A DNA stretch of 62,276 bases from Nitrospira sp. UBA2083 (lineage in GTDB: Bacteria; Nitrospirota; Nitrospiria; Nitrospirales; Nitrospiraceae), in contig DCZN01000083.1 in NCBI GenBank assembly GCA_002331625.1, positions 34,877 to 97,152 of the forward strand, written 5' to 3'. Each line of letters starts with the position of its first letter. Positions within the stretch are counted from its first letter, which is position 1. The translations under genes were made by a program, and so were the position numbers. A model generated the notes under the pieces. It was not told the DNA's origin. It made no database searches and saw only the letters and a program-made list of their open reading frames with translations. This document shows positions 44,450-51,500 of this stretch, one piece after another.

Positions 44450-45868
44450 ATGGACTCAGCAGACCGGCCTGATGCTCCGTACGATGGCTCGGCGCTTATC
44501 GCCGATCCGATCCACAAATACGTCACCTTCACCGTTCCATTTGCCAATCCCGACCCACAGGAACACACTGAAAAAGACCTGATCGACTCCCCCTGGATCC
44601 AGCGGCTGCGATATATCTATCAATTACAGAGTGCGCGGTGGGTCTATCCCTCCGCTGAACACACCCGATTCGTCCATTCTCTCGGAACCATGCACGTAGC
44701 GGGACGATTTGCCCGACACCTCTATCCTTTTCTCAAGAAAGTGGCCACCGATGTCCCGTCGGCCAATTATGTGGAGGAACTCTTACGGATCACGGCCCTC
44801 GTTCACGACATCGGGCACGGTCCCTTCTGCCATTTCTTCGACGACAATTTTCTCCATGGCCACGGCCTCACCCATGAACGATTGGGACAGATTATCATTC
44901 GAGACCATCTGGCTCCCTTGATCAGAAAGATCCGCCGCAGCCCCTCGGGCCCCTTCGCCAAAGGAGAAGAACTGAATCCGGACCAGATCGCCCACTTGAT
45001 CCTCAAAGAAAAGGGCAAGGACAATTCCCGTCTGCCGCGGTGGCTGAACATGCTCCAGCCTGTGATTTCCGGAAGCTATACCGGGGACAATCTGGACTAC
45101 GTCTTGCGCGATTCGTACATGTGCGGTGTGGCGGTGGGACCGGTGGATCTGACCAGATTAATCCACTACACGATCGTGACGGAGAAGGGATTCACCATTC
45201 ATAAAACCGGCCTTCCGGCCCTCCAAATGTTCCTGAATACCAGAATGTACCTCTACTCCAACGTCTATTTTCACCGTACCACCAGAGCGATCGACATCCA
45301 CCTCCGAGACATTTTTGGGCACACGATGAAATTGCTCAGCCCCCGCGACCCACGGAAACATATGGAGGGCTATCGGACCCTGACCGATTGGTCGCTGTTG
45401 GAAGAAGTTCGAGGGTGGAGGCAGTCTCGTAACAAGTCCCGCCGACAGCTCGGACAGGAGTGGGCCAGAATTCTGGATCGCGACGTGAAGTGGAAAATGG
45501 CCTACAGCACCACGTTGAAGGAAAAGGGGCAGGAGCGTGGCATGGCGTTCCCCAGCCATCAGCACTTTGAACAGCAAATTACCAAAGAGTTGCCAGCCGG
45601 CCTGAAGCGCCTGCCATTCCGTGTGGATATGGCCCTGTTGGACCCACGGCCTGATCCGAAGGATTCACGCGGCAATCCCTTATACGTCTATGATCCTGGG
45701 ACCGGACAGGTGTCTACCGAACCGTTGGAAGAATTCTTAGATCTCCTGCCCACGAGACTGGTGCAGTTTCGAATTTATTCGCCTGACCACAAGCATGACG
45801 CGGCCCTCTCACAAGCCGCCGCGACCGTGTTGAACAAGACTCCCACCAGCTTGGAATCGAACTACTAG
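44450..45868 (+). CDS. HD-domain phosphohydrolase (dNTPase/SAMHD1-like)
   Basis: A 472-residue protein. The HD metal-site residues are visible: His in HTRFVHSLGTMHVAGRFARHL, His-Asp in ALVHDIGHGPFCHFFDD, and a late Asp in SGSYTGDNLDYVLRDSYMCG. This order and the RFVHSLG/DIGHGPFCH pattern belong to the YdhJ/SAMHD1-like group rather than to (p)ppGpp synthases. Hydrolysis of nucleotides or dNTPs is likely, but the substrate is unproven. It is the last gene of the lon-side plus-strand run and converges with the gene ending at 46027. Confidence 0.85.
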   Translation: MDSADRPDAPYDGSALIADPIHKYVTFTVPFANPDPQEHTEKDLIDSPWIQRLRYIYQLQSARWVYPSAEHTRFVHSLGTMHVAGRFARHLYPFLKKVATDVPSANYVEELLRITALVHDIGHGPFCHFFDDNFLHGHGLTHERLGQIIIRDHLAPLIRKIRRSPSGPFAKGEELNPDQIAHLILKEKGKDNSRLPRWLNMLQPVISGSYTGDNLDYVLRDSYMCGVAVGPVDLTRLIHYTIVTEKGFTIHKTGLPALQMFLNTRMYLYSNVYFHRTTRAIDIHLRDIFGHTMKLLSPRDPRKHMEGYRTLTDWSLLEEVRGWRQSRNKSRRQLGQEWARILDRDVKWKMAYSTTLKEKGQERGMAFPSHQHFEQQITKELPAGLKRLPFRVDMALLDPRPDPKDSRGNPLYVYDPGTGQVSTEPLEEFLDLLPTRLVQFRIYSPDHKHDAALSQAAATVLNKTPTSLESNY

Positions 45869-45933
45869 CATCCGTGCTCACCCATTCAAGCCCGGCAAGA
45901 CGCGCCATTGCTCGTGAAAGACCACAATCTCGC

Positions 45934-46022
45934 ATCTCGTAAACGAACGACGCTTCACGAGATACCCTTCACATGATTGGAGCCGAATCGAGAACGAAGC
46001 TGAAGAACTTTTTCACCAGTCT
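45934..46022. repeat. Inverted repeat and degenerate half-copy of the 124-bp palindromic repeat
   Basis: The convergent gap between the HD gene and the 46027-46794 gene holds ATCTCGT (45934-45940) and its complement ACGAGAT (45957-45963), a possible terminator-like hairpin. Just downstream (about 45990-46018) the plus strand reads CGAGAACGAAGCTG and then ACTTTTTCA. That is the reverse complement, with small changes, of one end of the repeat at 54481-54604. Confidence 0.55.
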
Positions 46023-46026
46023 GGCG

Positions 46027-46794
46027 CTAGGCTGACATTTTGAGTGGCATGTTTTTCATCAGCTGCGCTTTTTTCGTTTTCATGAGATCCCGCTGAGACT
46101 CAGACGGGAAATGCGGGCCGCGTTTCGAGGGTGGAAACCGGTGCTCGAACTGTTCAATGGCCTCGAGAGCGTCCGCCTCCTCGCCTGCCCGCACCAAGAG
46201 TTGCATGAGCCGCACATACGCCGGTACCAGCAGCATGAGGTGTCGCACTTCTTTCACCTCATTGACCACATAGCGATAGCCTTCGATCGACACCTCTTGA
46301 TTGACCTTTTCATAGGCGAGCGCCTCGATCATATGCACCGCCAACCGGTCGGTTTCTGCGCTGATGCACCGTTCCCACTGCCCGTTCACCAAGGCACGCA
46401 CTTCTTCAGCTGAGAGGTGAACACCGCCTCTTCTCACATTCTTTCGCAGATTCTCCAGCACGCCTCTGGCCTCCAACCAGGCCCCATACAGGCCGATGAG
46501 GACGCCGACGCAGGGAGTCGGACGTTGGCACTTCCCTGCCAGAGGTGAGAACTGTTTTTTCGCAACGTGAGAGGGCAAGAACACCCGGCCATGTGAAGAG
46601 GCACAGACCTCACAGATGTGGTCATCATCAGGAACGACATACACATACATCCGGATCCCTGAGCGATCGAAGATATCCACGGCCAGGATACGCCCGGCCA
46701 TAATTTGCATCTGGTAGTACTGCCAGACGACCAGCAGGCCAAGAATGGCCACCAAATAGCCCATTGCGTTCGGAAATTCCCACTCACCCAACAT
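46027..46794 (-). CDS. Hypothetical membrane-anchored protein with Cys motifs
   Basis: A 255-residue protein that I do not recognise. It has one N-terminal membrane helix (AMGYLVAILGLLVVWQYY) and then a soluble region. Residues about 50-100 contain ICEVCASSHGRVF and CQRPTPC, four cysteines that could bind zinc. The rest is helical, with a TPR-like tail (LMQLLVRAGEEADALEAIEQFEHRFP) and a basic C-terminus. It is transcribed divergently from the small secreted protein at 47031, with a strong inverted repeat between them. Confidence 0.7.
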   Translation of the reverse strand: MLGEWEFPNAMGYLVAILGLLVVWQYYQMQIMAGRILAVDIFDRSGIRMYVYVVPDDDHICEVCASSHGRVFLPSHVAKKQFSPLAGKCQRPTPCVGVLIGLYGAWLEARGVLENLRKNVRRGGVHLSAEEVRALVNGQWERCISAETDRLAVHMIEALAYEKVNQEVSIEGYRYVVNEVKEVRHLMLLVPAYVRLMQLLVRAGEEADALEAIEQFEHRFPPSKRGPHFPSESQRDLMKTKKAQLMKNMPLKMSA

Positions 46795-46816
46795 CAGCGC
46801 TCTCCTCTACGTTTGC

Positions 46817-46859
46817 GGGGAGGACATCCATGCAGGCGATGTCCGACACACACCTCCCC
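46817..46859. repeat. Nested inverted repeat between divergent genes
   Basis: GGGGAG (46817-46822) pairs with CTCCCC (46854-46859), and inside it GGACATC (46822-46828) pairs with GATGTCC (46838-46844) around a 9-base loop. It lies just upstream of the minus-strand gene that starts at 46794. It could be a regulator binding site or an mRNA hairpin. No T-run follows, so a terminator is unlikely. Confidence 0.6.
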
Positions 46860-47030
46860 TAAATCCCTATCTTTTCGATGACTACTGAACTGTATCGGCT
46901 GACACCTCAGCACACTTGATCTTCCTGCTTAGGCACTCTCCCAGCCCTTGCCTCTCTATGGGATGCTGGCATGAAACATGCGACATTCTCCAGATTACCG
47001 CGGGCTTACACGATTAAAGGAGGGGCCGAC

Positions 47031-47393
47031 ATGACACGTTCCAGGAAACGGATGATCCCAGTTTTTGGACTTTCTCTCTTGTTCGCCATTCCCGCCTTTG
47101 CCCAGGGCCAGCAGGAGGCCACAAGGATTCTTCAAGGAATGACTCCGGACACGCTGGCGAAGGTTCAATCCTTAGCCCAGATCCTTCAGCAGAACATTAA
47201 GGAGGGAAAACTCACGGACGACGAAGTCAGAAAGGGCATGATGTCGGGTCACCTGGGAGAAAAGCTCAAGCAACTCAACCCGGAAGCAGGTCAGCTGCTC
47301 AATGAGATCAGCGAGGCGTCGAAGCAAGGTAACGGCCCGGGCGAAGAGAGTCTGATGCCGCTGCTGGGAGGATTGGGCATCTCACCGGAATAA
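47031..47393 (+). CDS. Small secreted protein of unknown function
   Basis: A 120-residue protein that I do not recognise. The start at ATG 47031 is fixed by a perfect AAAGGAGG sequence ending about 8 bases upstream, although the frame is open from 46971. The N-terminus is a signal peptide (SRKRMIPVFGLSLLFAIPAFAQG) with an Ala-X-Ala cleavage site. The mature part is helical and charged (LAKVQSLAQILQQNIKEGKLTDDEVRKGMMSGHLGEKLKQL) and ends in a Gly-rich tail. It is probably periplasmic. Confidence 0.75.
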   Translation: MTRSRKRMIPVFGLSLLFAIPAFAQGQQEATRILQGMTPDTLAKVQSLAQILQQNIKEGKLTDDEVRKGMMSGHLGEKLKQLNPEAGQLLNEISEASKQGNGPGEESLMPLLGGLGISPE

Positions 47394-47497
47394 GATACAA
47401 ATAGTGAAGCACGCCTGCTATCAGAATCGATGACGATCGTCCCTGTGGGAATATCCCAGTGACCTCGCCGGAACCGGCGGAGTATGATGGAGCCACG

Positions 47498-47815
47498 ATG
47501 GACAACTCACCCACCATGAGCCGTGCAGACAAGGTAGCCCTCATCACACCGTGGATCAATCCCGAAGAACGGATCACCGTACAGTTTGAGGACCAAGGCG
47601 ATATCAATACCGTTGTGACCGGCTGCACTGAGCAATTAGTCGATGTGGAGTTGGAAACTCCCGTGCCTCACATGCGGCAGAAGCTATCAATCCCATTGAG
47701 CGAGCTTGAGGTCTCAGAAGATCCCACCCACTACACGCGCGATCCCGACAAACCGTTGCAAATGAAACGGCTGTTGCTGATCGTCAAAGGCAAGCGGCCG
47801 GCTATTGTGTATTGA
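47498..47815 (+). CDS. Hypothetical small protein, intact copy of a duplicated gene
   Basis: A 105-residue protein from ATG 47498, preceded by GGAG at 7 bases; GTG 47459 is an alternative. It has no recognised domain. It is acidic in the middle and ends in a conserved-looking segment, SIPLSELEVSEDPTHYTRD, then LLLIVKGKRPAIVY. The last 46 codons have a diverged, broken copy at 48752-48895, on the far side of the toxin-antitoxin pair. Confidence 0.65.
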   Translation: MDNSPTMSRADKVALITPWINPEERITVQFEDQGDINTVVTGCTEQLVDVELETPVPHMRQKLSIPLSELEVSEDPTHYTRDPDKPLQMKRLLLIVKGKRPAIVY

Positions 47816-47929
47816 GAGGGCGAGACTTTCTGGGATCGCGCAGTCCCACTGAGAGCATCCGCTCGATATCCAAACGCCGAACATCGCTGCACCAAGGCTA
47901 CCGGCACGTGGAACAGTTCCTTGCCTGGT

Positions 47930-47967
47930 TTGTAGAATGGCAAAATAAATGGTATAGTTCATACCAT
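47930..47967 (+). promoter_or_regulatory. Promoter and palindromic operator of the toxin-antitoxin operon
   Basis: TTGTAG (47930-47935), 17-base spacer, TATAGT (47953-47958). The antitoxin ATG begins at 47966, 7 bases after the -10 box, so the mRNA may be leaderless. A 19-base imperfect palindrome, ATGGTAT-N5-ATACCAT (47949-47967), covers the -10 box and the start codon. That is a fitting place for autorepression by the antitoxin. Confidence 0.6.
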
Positions 47968-48229
47968 GAAAATAACCATCGATGCTGCCGGTCGTTTAGT
48001 CATTCCAAAGGAACTTCGGCGAGAGGCCAAACTCCTACCCGGCACTGAGCTGGAGATCCGCTGGAGGCAGGGCCTGATCGAAATCGAGCCGGTCCCGCTT
48101 CCCGTCAAACTGAAAAAACGCGGCCGATTCCTCGTTGCCATGCCGGATCAGCCGATCGAGCAACTCACGAGCGAGTCCGTCGAACGGACACGCCAGCAGC
48201 TCGTTCGCGACCGAACAGCTTCCTCCTAA
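47966..48229 (+). CDS. AbrB/SpoVT-type antitoxin of a VapBC-like pair
   Basis: An 87-residue protein whose N-terminus MKITIDAAGRLVIPKELRREA is a swapped-hairpin AbrB DNA-binding domain. This is followed by LLPGTELEIRWRQGLIEIEPV. The C-terminal half (about 50-87) is charged and probably wraps the toxin. It is followed after 6 bases by the PIN-domain toxin. Members of this family repress their own promoter, and a palindrome overlaps its start codon. Confidence 0.88.
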   Translation: MKITIDAAGRLVIPKELRREAKLLPGTELEIRWRQGLIEIEPVPLPVKLKKRGRFLVAMPDQPIEQLTSESVERTRQQLVRDRTASS

Positions 48230-48235
48230 CCCCGC

Positions 48236-48670
48236 ATGAATAGCTTTCTTCCTGACACCAATGTCATGGTTGCCACGGTGTGCACTTGGCATGAGCACCA
48301 TGAGCGGGCCATTACCGAGATGGAACGTAGACTGGCAAAACGTGAGTCCCTCATCATTGCTACACCAGCACTGATTGAGACCTATGCAGTTCTCACCAGA
48401 CTCCCACCACCCCATCGATTATCGCCACGAGATGCAGCGGCTCTCATCGAGGCCAGCTTCCTGATGGAGGGAACACTCGCAGGCTTGGACAACAAATCCG
48501 TTCAGACATTACTCCGAGAGGCCGCCGGCCACAATATAGCCGGCGGCCGAACCTATGATTGGGTCATCGCAGCTTGCGCCAGGAACGCGCGTGTGAAGAC
48601 CTTACTGACCTTCAACACACGGGACTTTCTCAGTTTCCACCTTAGCGACATCGAAATTCACGCGCCCTAA
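48236..48670 (+). CDS. vapC: PIN-domain ribonuclease toxin (VapC type)
   Basis: A 144-residue PIN-domain protein. The acidic metal-site residues are in place: Asp7 in SFLPDTNVMVA, Glu in TPALIETYAVL, Asp in RTYDWVIAACA, and a late Asp in LTFNTRDFLSF. VapC toxins cleave tRNA or rRNA and are neutralised by the co-encoded antitoxin. The gene begins 6 bases after the antitoxin stop. The target RNA cannot be told from the sequence. Confidence 0.9.
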   Translation: MNSFLPDTNVMVATVCTWHEHHERAITEMERRLAKRESLIIATPALIETYAVLTRLPPPHRLSPRDAAALIEASFLMEGTLAGLDNKSVQTLLREAAGHNIAGGRTYDWVIAACARNARVKTLLTFNTRDFLSFHLSDIEIHAP

Positions 48671-48751
48671 AGGCCGAAACACACCGCAGGGAACCATTCC
48701 GTTTGTAGCTTTTAATTCTGCTTGGAGTCACACCGGCCCCAATACGGTCTT

Positions 48752-48895
48752 ATGAGTCAGAAATTTTCGATTCCGCTCAGTGAGCTCGAAGTATCAGAAG
48801 ATCCCACTTACTATACGCGCGATCCTGCTAGACCCTTACGATTCATGCGGCTACTCTTGATCGCCAAAGGCAAGTGACCGGATATTGTGTATTGA
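48752..48895 (+). pseudogene. Broken 3' copy of the small gene at 47498-47815
   Basis: A 138-base gapless alignment joins 48758-48895 with 47678-47815. The translation SIPLSELEVSEDPTYYTRD is nearly the same as the intact copy. A TGA (48875-48877) replaces the Arg codon in KGKRP. The frame then continues to the original TGA (48893-48895). The 5' two-thirds of the gene are missing. Many silent differences show that the duplication is old. Confidence 0.8.
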
Positions 48896-49020
48896 AAGAG
48901 ACACAGGGGTTGGATATCACCACTATTAACGTTCCTCTCATTTAAGTACGGACACAGGAACATTGGTTTCTAACACCTTCCCTTCTTTCAAAAACGAACC
49001 GGCCTTTGGCAGAGAGTATT

Positions 49021-49743
49021 TTACATAGGCTCTACTGATTTCTTTTTCACGGCAGCAACCCAAGGGGCATCAAATAATCCCCCCTTTACAATAATCTCGA
49101 TGGGTTCCCCAACCTTGAGCTGGTCATATGTCGCACGGAGAACACTAATCTCTGACGATTCTGCAGAGTATTTCCACGGCGCAACTGACAATTCATAGCT
49201 GGGAGGGCCTTTCACATGCGAGGATGTCCGTTTATCTATAACGATGTTGATATTTGGCTCACCGGGGCTCATATCAAATACACAATTTGCAAGAAACACC
49301 GTAGAAGCTGCATAGGCAGCTAAAAACATGAACTGCACAACAACCTGGCCAATCTTTCGTGCTTCCCGATCTACCACTAGAACCACTAGCCAATACACTA
49401 CCGCAATGCTGGCAGCAGGTAACCAAAGCGGAGAGATACTTAGATAGTGGTAATCCATTACAGCCCGTATACCAAGCGAGCAGATAGCCATCGAACTACC
49501 AAGGACTATCGTGTTATGAAATGAGTTAACCTGTGGACCATCAACCCCTACGCTTCCGTTGGACCTCCACACGATAAACATTCCGACCAAGGGGAATGCC
49601 ATCAGGATCATGATGAGGAGCTGGTAGTTGAACGAAGACCAAAACATGGCGATCAACATCAGTGGAATTCCTAACCAATTGTAGGCACAGGCCCACTTCT
49701 GCCAGCGCGCCAGTTCAGCCATCGATTTCATAACGATAGACAC
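49021..49743 (-). CDS. Orphan polytopic membrane protein
   Basis: A 240-residue protein that I do not recognise. Hydrophobic segments at about 22-60 (two helices), 78-96, 104-127 and 133-155 suggest five membrane passes. A soluble C-terminal domain of about 85 residues (NINIVIDKRTSSHVKGPPSYELSV to the end) follows. Base composition is more AT-rich than in the flanking core genes, consistent with acquired DNA. The start is GTG 49743 with GGAGG only 2 bases before it, or ATG 49731. Confidence 0.65.
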   Translation of the reverse strand: MSIVMKSMAELARWQKWACAYNWLGIPLMLIAMFWSSFNYQLLIMILMAFPLVGMFIVWRSNGSVGVDGPQVNSFHNTIVLGSSMAICSLGIRAVMDYHYLSISPLWLPAASIAVVYWLVVLVVDREARKIGQVVVQFMFLAAYAASTVFLANCVFDMSPGEPNINIVIDKRTSSHVKGPPSYELSVAPWKYSAESSEISVLRATYDQLKVGEPIEIIVKGGLFDAPWVAAVKKKSVEPM

Positions 49744-50129
49744 TACCTCCGCCTGGGGTTTGGCTCACCCTTTAACGAGAAGTATAACCGAGCGCCTTGA
49801 GGCCGCCACCACTAACAGATTCTAGCCGGCAACCTACGCAAAGTTGGTAGCAGACAACTAAATCAAGGTCTGATCGGTAAGCGTGATACCTGTCAGCAAA
49901 TCTTAGTGGTTTGCTTTTGAACCCGCCCTAGGATAGGTCTAAATTCCACAGAAATCGACCAACTAGCCGTACCAATCCAGCTGAAGTTATTGGAGCGGGT
50001 GAAAAAACTGCGGTAGGGGAATTTCAGAAGCTTGGCATAAGAGGGCCCCATGCATAGCAAACCCTCAATTACTCTTTCATCAGCTTGACGGCCTATTCAG
50101 GAACCTTGGTCAAATACACGTACAGTGCT
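49744..50129. other. Intergenic region without a supported gene
   Basis: About 386 bases. No convincing ORF, repeat or RNA gene was seen. A short stretch near 49990-50035 loosely recalls the reverse complement of a tRNA but lacks a full cloverleaf. Confidence 0.4.
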
Positions 50130-50393
50130 TCAGGACTTCTTCCCTTCTTCCACTGATTCGTTCACGATACCCGAACCAGCTACTTTGCTGTCTTCCTTCT
50201 CGGTCTGCCCCTGTGCCTTGAGATCTCGCTCGTCTTGGTGGCCACCGATAAGGGCCCCTGTGATCAGCATTTGGATACCGACAAGGAGAAAGAATAACGC
50301 GCCCTTGTACTGGCCATTCGGGTCGACCAGTGAAAACTTATGCGCGGAGATGAGAAGAGAGACTGCTGCGCACAGGAATAAGAATGTTCGCAT
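50130..50393 (-). CDS. Small membrane protein of unknown function
   Basis: An 87-residue protein with two hydrophobic helices (TFLFLCAAVSLLISAHKF and GALFFLLVGIQMLITGALIGG) and a hydrophilic, charged tail of about 35 residues rich in Glu and Lys. It has no recognised domain. A plus-strand frame covers the same bases but shows no membrane or domain pattern. It may form a pair with the orphan membrane gene at 49021. Confidence 0.5.
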   Translation of the reverse strand: MRTFLFLCAAVSLLISAHKFSLVDPNGQYKGALFFLLVGIQMLITGALIGGHQDERDLKAQGQTEKEDSKVAGSGIVNESVEEGKKS

Positions 50394-50504
50394 GTCGGAT
50401 GACTCATTGTGAAGGATGCTACAAAGAGTATGCTTGCAGAGAGACGAAGGTCAACCAGGAATTACCCGGTAAGCCGGTAAGAAGGACCGGTAATGCAGTG
50501 GAAG

Positions 50505-51500
50505 CTAGGGAGTGGGTGAACCCATGCCCGAAGCAGGCTGAGTGACAGGTACAGGCGCTGGAGTTGCGGACTGGACGGCACCTTTGAACGGGAGATCAAG
50601 CAGGGCATAGGGATTGACGCGAGCGCCGTTGAGTTTCACGCCCCAATGGAGGTGCGGACCGGTCGCCCGGCCCGTCGCGCCGACTTTTCCCACGAGTTGC
50701 CCCGCCTTTACGACATCCCCATCTTTAACCAGCACCTCGGCCAGATGGAAATACATCGAGTAGAACCCCAATCCATGGTCCAGAAACACGCCCTTCCCGG
50801 AAAAGAAATGATCGACGGTCAGCCGCACAATGCCGTCGTTCGTCGCCAGCACCTCCGTGCCGAGCGGCGCGCTGATGTCTTCGCCATTGTGGGGATTGCG
50901 CGGTTGGCCGTTCATGATCCTGACGCTCCCAAAGATTCCGGTGCGTCTGCCGCTGACCGGCTCCACGAAACCCGGCTGCCATAATCTAGCCTGCGAGTCG
51001 ACAGCCAGTCCGGTCTTGATTTGTTCCTGCTCCGCCTTCCACCGTGCCACGGCTTTCTCATCTAAATCGACCTTGTCTTTGGGTAACGTGAGGTGCTCCA
51101 CATGAAACTTTTCTTTGACGACCGTCACGCTGTAACTCAGCGCACGACTCTGCTCACCCTGCTTTATCTCCACCATCAGGTCATGGGTACCCGGCTCATC
51201 TTGTAAATCAATCCCGAGTAATCCCACAAATCCTTTCGGCTCATCAAGTCGCGGATCAGGAAAGAACCGGATCGAACGACCGAGGAATGTCCCCTGTACC
51301 GTCGCCGAAACATCGTCGGTCGGCACTTTGACAACGAGGATGTGCCCCTGCTTGCCGGAATAACGGCCTTCCGCATGTTGAGCGGCCAGGAGTGAACCAG
51401 GGAAAAGATCAGCGCCGAAAAGGATCATTAGCACGACGCCGAGCGGGATGGGCATTAGCCTCTTGCACCCATGACGACAGAGATTGAACAGCTGCCTCAT
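50505..51500 (-). CDS. M23 family (LytM-type) peptidase
   Basis: A 331-residue secreted protein. The N-terminal signal sequence ends near LFPGSLLAAQHAEG. A beta-rich middle region follows, and the LytM domain comes at about residue 180-300: RNPHNGEDISAPLGTEV (zinc His and Asp), GLGFYSMYFHLAEVLVK and GPHLHWGVKLN (HxH zinc ligand). Such enzymes cut peptidoglycan cross-links or regulate amidases. All zinc ligands are present, so it may be catalytic. Its ATG overlaps the pafA stop as ATGA, so it is translationally coupled to the proteasome operon. Confidence 0.9.
   Translation of the reverse strand: MRQLFNLCRHGCKRLMPIPLGVVLMILFGADLFPGSLLAAQHAEGRYSGKQGHILVVKVPTDDVSATVQGTFLGRSIRFFPDPRLDEPKGFVGLLGIDLQDEPGTHDLMVEIKQGEQSRALSYSVTVVKEKFHVEHLTLPKDKVDLDEKAVARWKAEQEQIKTGLAVDSQARLWQPGFVEPVSGRRTGIFGSVRIMNGQPRNPHNGEDISAPLGTEVLATNDGIVRLTVDHFFSGKGVFLDHGLGFYSMYFHLAEVLVKDGDVVKAGQLVGKVGATGRATGPHLHWGVKLNGARVNPYALLDLPFKGAVQSATPAPVPVTQPASGMGSPTP

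Noticed and set aside
49980..50040. Stretch loosely like the reverse complement of a tRNA, as a possible tRNA remnant or attachment site
   Set aside because: There is no cloverleaf with paired arms and no CCA end, and no integrase gene is nearby.
50125..50412. Plus-strand 95-codon frame as the gene in place of the minus-strand small membrane protein
   Set aside because: It lacks membrane or domain features, while the minus-strand frame has two clear hydrophobic helices and a charged tail.
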